From: an uncultured bacterium
GTDB lineage: Bacteria > UBA4055
Reading direction: 5' to 3'
Assembly: GCA_937873545.1 (NCBI GenBank)
Contig: CALMWI010000141.1
Span: forward strand, 1-6,530
DNA length: 6,530 bases
Each line of letters begins with the position of its first letter. Position 1 is the first letter of the stretch. The translations under genes and the position numbers were made by a program. Below are positions 5,085-6,530 of the stretch, piece by piece. A model generated the notes under the pieces. It did no database searches and had not been told where the DNA came from. It was given only the letters and a program-made list of their open reading frames with translations.

Positions 5085-6530
5085 TTATTTAACTTTTATA
5101 CCCAATCTCTTCAATAACGGTTTTTCACTTACAGCGCGGCCTCTGAACTTTTTAAAAAGAACATTCATATCTTCGCTGTCGCCTTTTTCTAGTATGTTCT
5201 CCATGAATTTTCTTCCCATTTCCCTGTCGAGAATGGATTTTTTCTCTTCGAATGCTGAAAAGGCGTCCGCATCAAGGATGTTCGCCCACATATAGCTGTA
5301 ATATCCCGCAGCGTATCCCCCTGCAAAAATATGGGTAAATGCCGCTTCCATGTAGGAATCTTCTATAAAAGGCATTTCGTTATATTTAATGTACATTTTT
5401 TTGTAAATGTCATGGGCGGACGGCATTTTTGCGTTCATACTTTCATTGTGATGAAGGCTCATGTCGAACATACCGAAAGTAACCTGTCTTCTTGTGTTTA
5501 TTGCTTCCATGAAATTATTTGATTTGATCAGCCTGTCCATTAGTGCAGCAGGCATAGTTTTACCTGTTTTATAATGCTTTGTGATTATTTTAAGACCCTC
5601 TTTGCTCGTTGCAAAATTTTCATGGAAGGACGACGGCAGCTCAACTACATCCCACTTTACATGCGCGCCTGAAGTTGAAGATAGTTCTGTCAGGCTGAGC
5701 GCACCGTGCAAAGCGTGTCCGCATTCATGGAAAAGCGTTGTAACTTCATCGAATCTTAAAAGCGCTGGCTTTTTTCCTACCGGCGGAGTAAAATTGCAGT
5801 GAATGCCGACCTGTGGAATTGTTTCTTTTCCTTTAAGCGTTTTTCCTGAAACATACTGATTCATCCAAGCGCCCGGTCTTTTTAATCCTGTTCTCGGATA
5901 AAGATCAACAAAAAGATACGCTCTTAGTTTTTTCTTTTCATCTTTTATCTTATAAACGGTAACATCTTTATGCCATATCGGGATACCTTTCACTTTTTCG
6001 TACTTCAGCCCGTAGATTTTTCCGGTAATGTCGAAAAATCCCTGAAGTGTAGCGTTTGCTTCAAAGTATTCGCTGACTTCTGTTTCATTGAACGAGTACA
6101 TTTTTTCTTTAAGCTTGTTCGACCAGTATGACATTTCCCACGGCATCATTACATCTGATTTGATCTTTCTGGTTTTGTTTCTGAGCTCGATTATTTCTTT
6201 GTATTCTTTTTTTGAGATACTTTCGACTTTTGTTGCTATCTTATCCAGAAAGTTCATTACTACCTCGGGTGATTCTGCCATCTTAGTCTCAAGTGAGTAT
6301 TGGGCATATGATTTGAACCCGAGCAGATTAGCTTTTTCTTTTCTCAATTTAAGTATTTTAATGAGAAGCGGCCTGTTATCAAGCTCTCCCTCTGTTCCTC
6401 TTTTAAAATAAGCTCTCCACAACTGTTCTTTGAGTTTATCGTTGGGTGAATATTTCATAAAAGGAAGATATGAAGGCATATCGAGATTGAAAACCCAGGC
6501 ATCTTTACCTTTTTTATCAAGCTTGAGGGC
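5085..6530 (-). CDS. M3 family oligopeptidase (Dcp-like zinc metallopeptidase), N-terminus outside window
   Basis: This zinc metallopeptidase cleaves short peptides, probably clearing signal-peptide or degradation fragments in the cytoplasm or periplasm. The visible 481 codons cover the catalytic half of a protein that is usually about 680-700 residues. Seen: the entry segment FNLDMPSYLPFM across 6479, and the zinc site HECGHALHG (HExxH at bases 5715-5729, where many relatives have HEFGH). The third zinc ligand is the Glu of DVVELPS, 25 residues after the second His. Also visible is the C-terminal substrate-binding block HIFAGGYAAGYYSYMWA with its clustered tyrosines, then a typical tail FRGRAVSEKPLLKRLGI. 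The Met at 6479 is not the start: the frame stays open to 6530 and the conserved block runs across it. Whether it carries a signal peptide cannot be seen. It is the first visible gene of the run with the prepilin and dgt. Confidence 0.95.
   Translation of the reverse strand, partial: ALKLDKKGKDAWVFNLDMPSYLPFMKYSPNDKLKEQLWRAYFKRGTEGELDNRPLLIKILKLRKEKANLLGFKSYAQYSLETKMAESPEVVMNFLDKIATKVESISKKEYKEIIELRNKTRKIKSDVMMPWEMSYWSNKLKEKMYSFNETEVSEYFEANATLQGFFDITGKIYGLKYEKVKGIPIWHKDVTVYKIKDEKKKLRAYLFVDLYPRTGLKRPGAWMNQYVSGKTLKGKETIPQVGIHCNFTPPVGKKPALLRFDEVTTLFHECGHALHGALSLTELSSTSGAHVKWDVVELPSSFHENFATSKEGLKIITKHYKTGKTMPAALMDRLIKSNNFMEAINTRRQVTFGMFDMSLHHNESMNAKMPSAHDIYKKMYIKYNEMPFIEDSYMEAAFTHIFAGGYAAGYYSYMWANILDADAFSAFEEKKSILDREMGRKFMENILEKGDSEDMNVLFKKFRGRAVSEKPLLKRLGIKVK

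Noticed and set aside
6477..6479. Met at 6479 as the start of the M3 peptidase
   Set aside because: The frame continues to the window edge with conserved sequence (FNLD before MPSYLPFM), and about 200 residues expected for the family are missing.
3508..6530. M3 peptidase-prepilin-dgt run as a new antiphage system
   Set aside because: dNTPases can act in defence, but this one has the normal housekeeping dGTPase layout. There is no sensor, nuclease, toxin or mobile element nearby, and the other members are ordinary cellular families.

Overview
The window looks like ordinary bacterial chromosome: eight genes, six complete and two cut by the window edges, packed with short gaps. No rRNA, tRNA, CRISPR array, insertion sequence, phage gene or defence island is visible. 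By eye the DNA is moderately AT-rich, with strong GGAGG-type ribosome sites and sigma70-like promoters. A class III (type IV) prepilin-like gene, a Dcp-like M3 oligopeptidase and a small YodC/DUF2158-like protein favour a didermic (Gram-negative-type) organism. I cannot place it in a phylum from this sequence alone.

Plus strand, left part: the 3' end of secF (protein export) is followed by a strong hairpin with a U-tract, and then directly by the ribosome site and start of purA (adenylosuccinate synthase, AMP synthesis). No promoter fits between hairpin and purA, so purA expression must pass through this terminator-like element. purA and the next gene converge on a shared bidirectional terminator.

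Minus strand, middle: panD (aspartate 1-decarboxylase, beta-alanine for pantothenate and CoA) and a CaCA-family cation/Ca2+ exchanger form a tight pair, 4 bases apart. They sit behind a good promoter that is itself framed by an 8-bp inverted repeat. Upstream of them is a small DUF2158/YodC-like gene with its own promoter.

Minus strand, right part: an M3 oligopeptidase (5' end outside the window), a lone prepilin-like protein and a dGTPase-type HD phosphohydrolase (dgt) run as a likely operon, with a 9-base gap and then a 4-base GTGA overlap.

The protein families are all known and I see no undescribed multi-gene system. The points worth a second look are regulatory: the terminator abutting the purA ribosome site, the promoter-inside-a-terminator-loop arrangement before panD, the dyad at the DUF2158 promoter, and the orphan prepilin translationally coupled to dgt.
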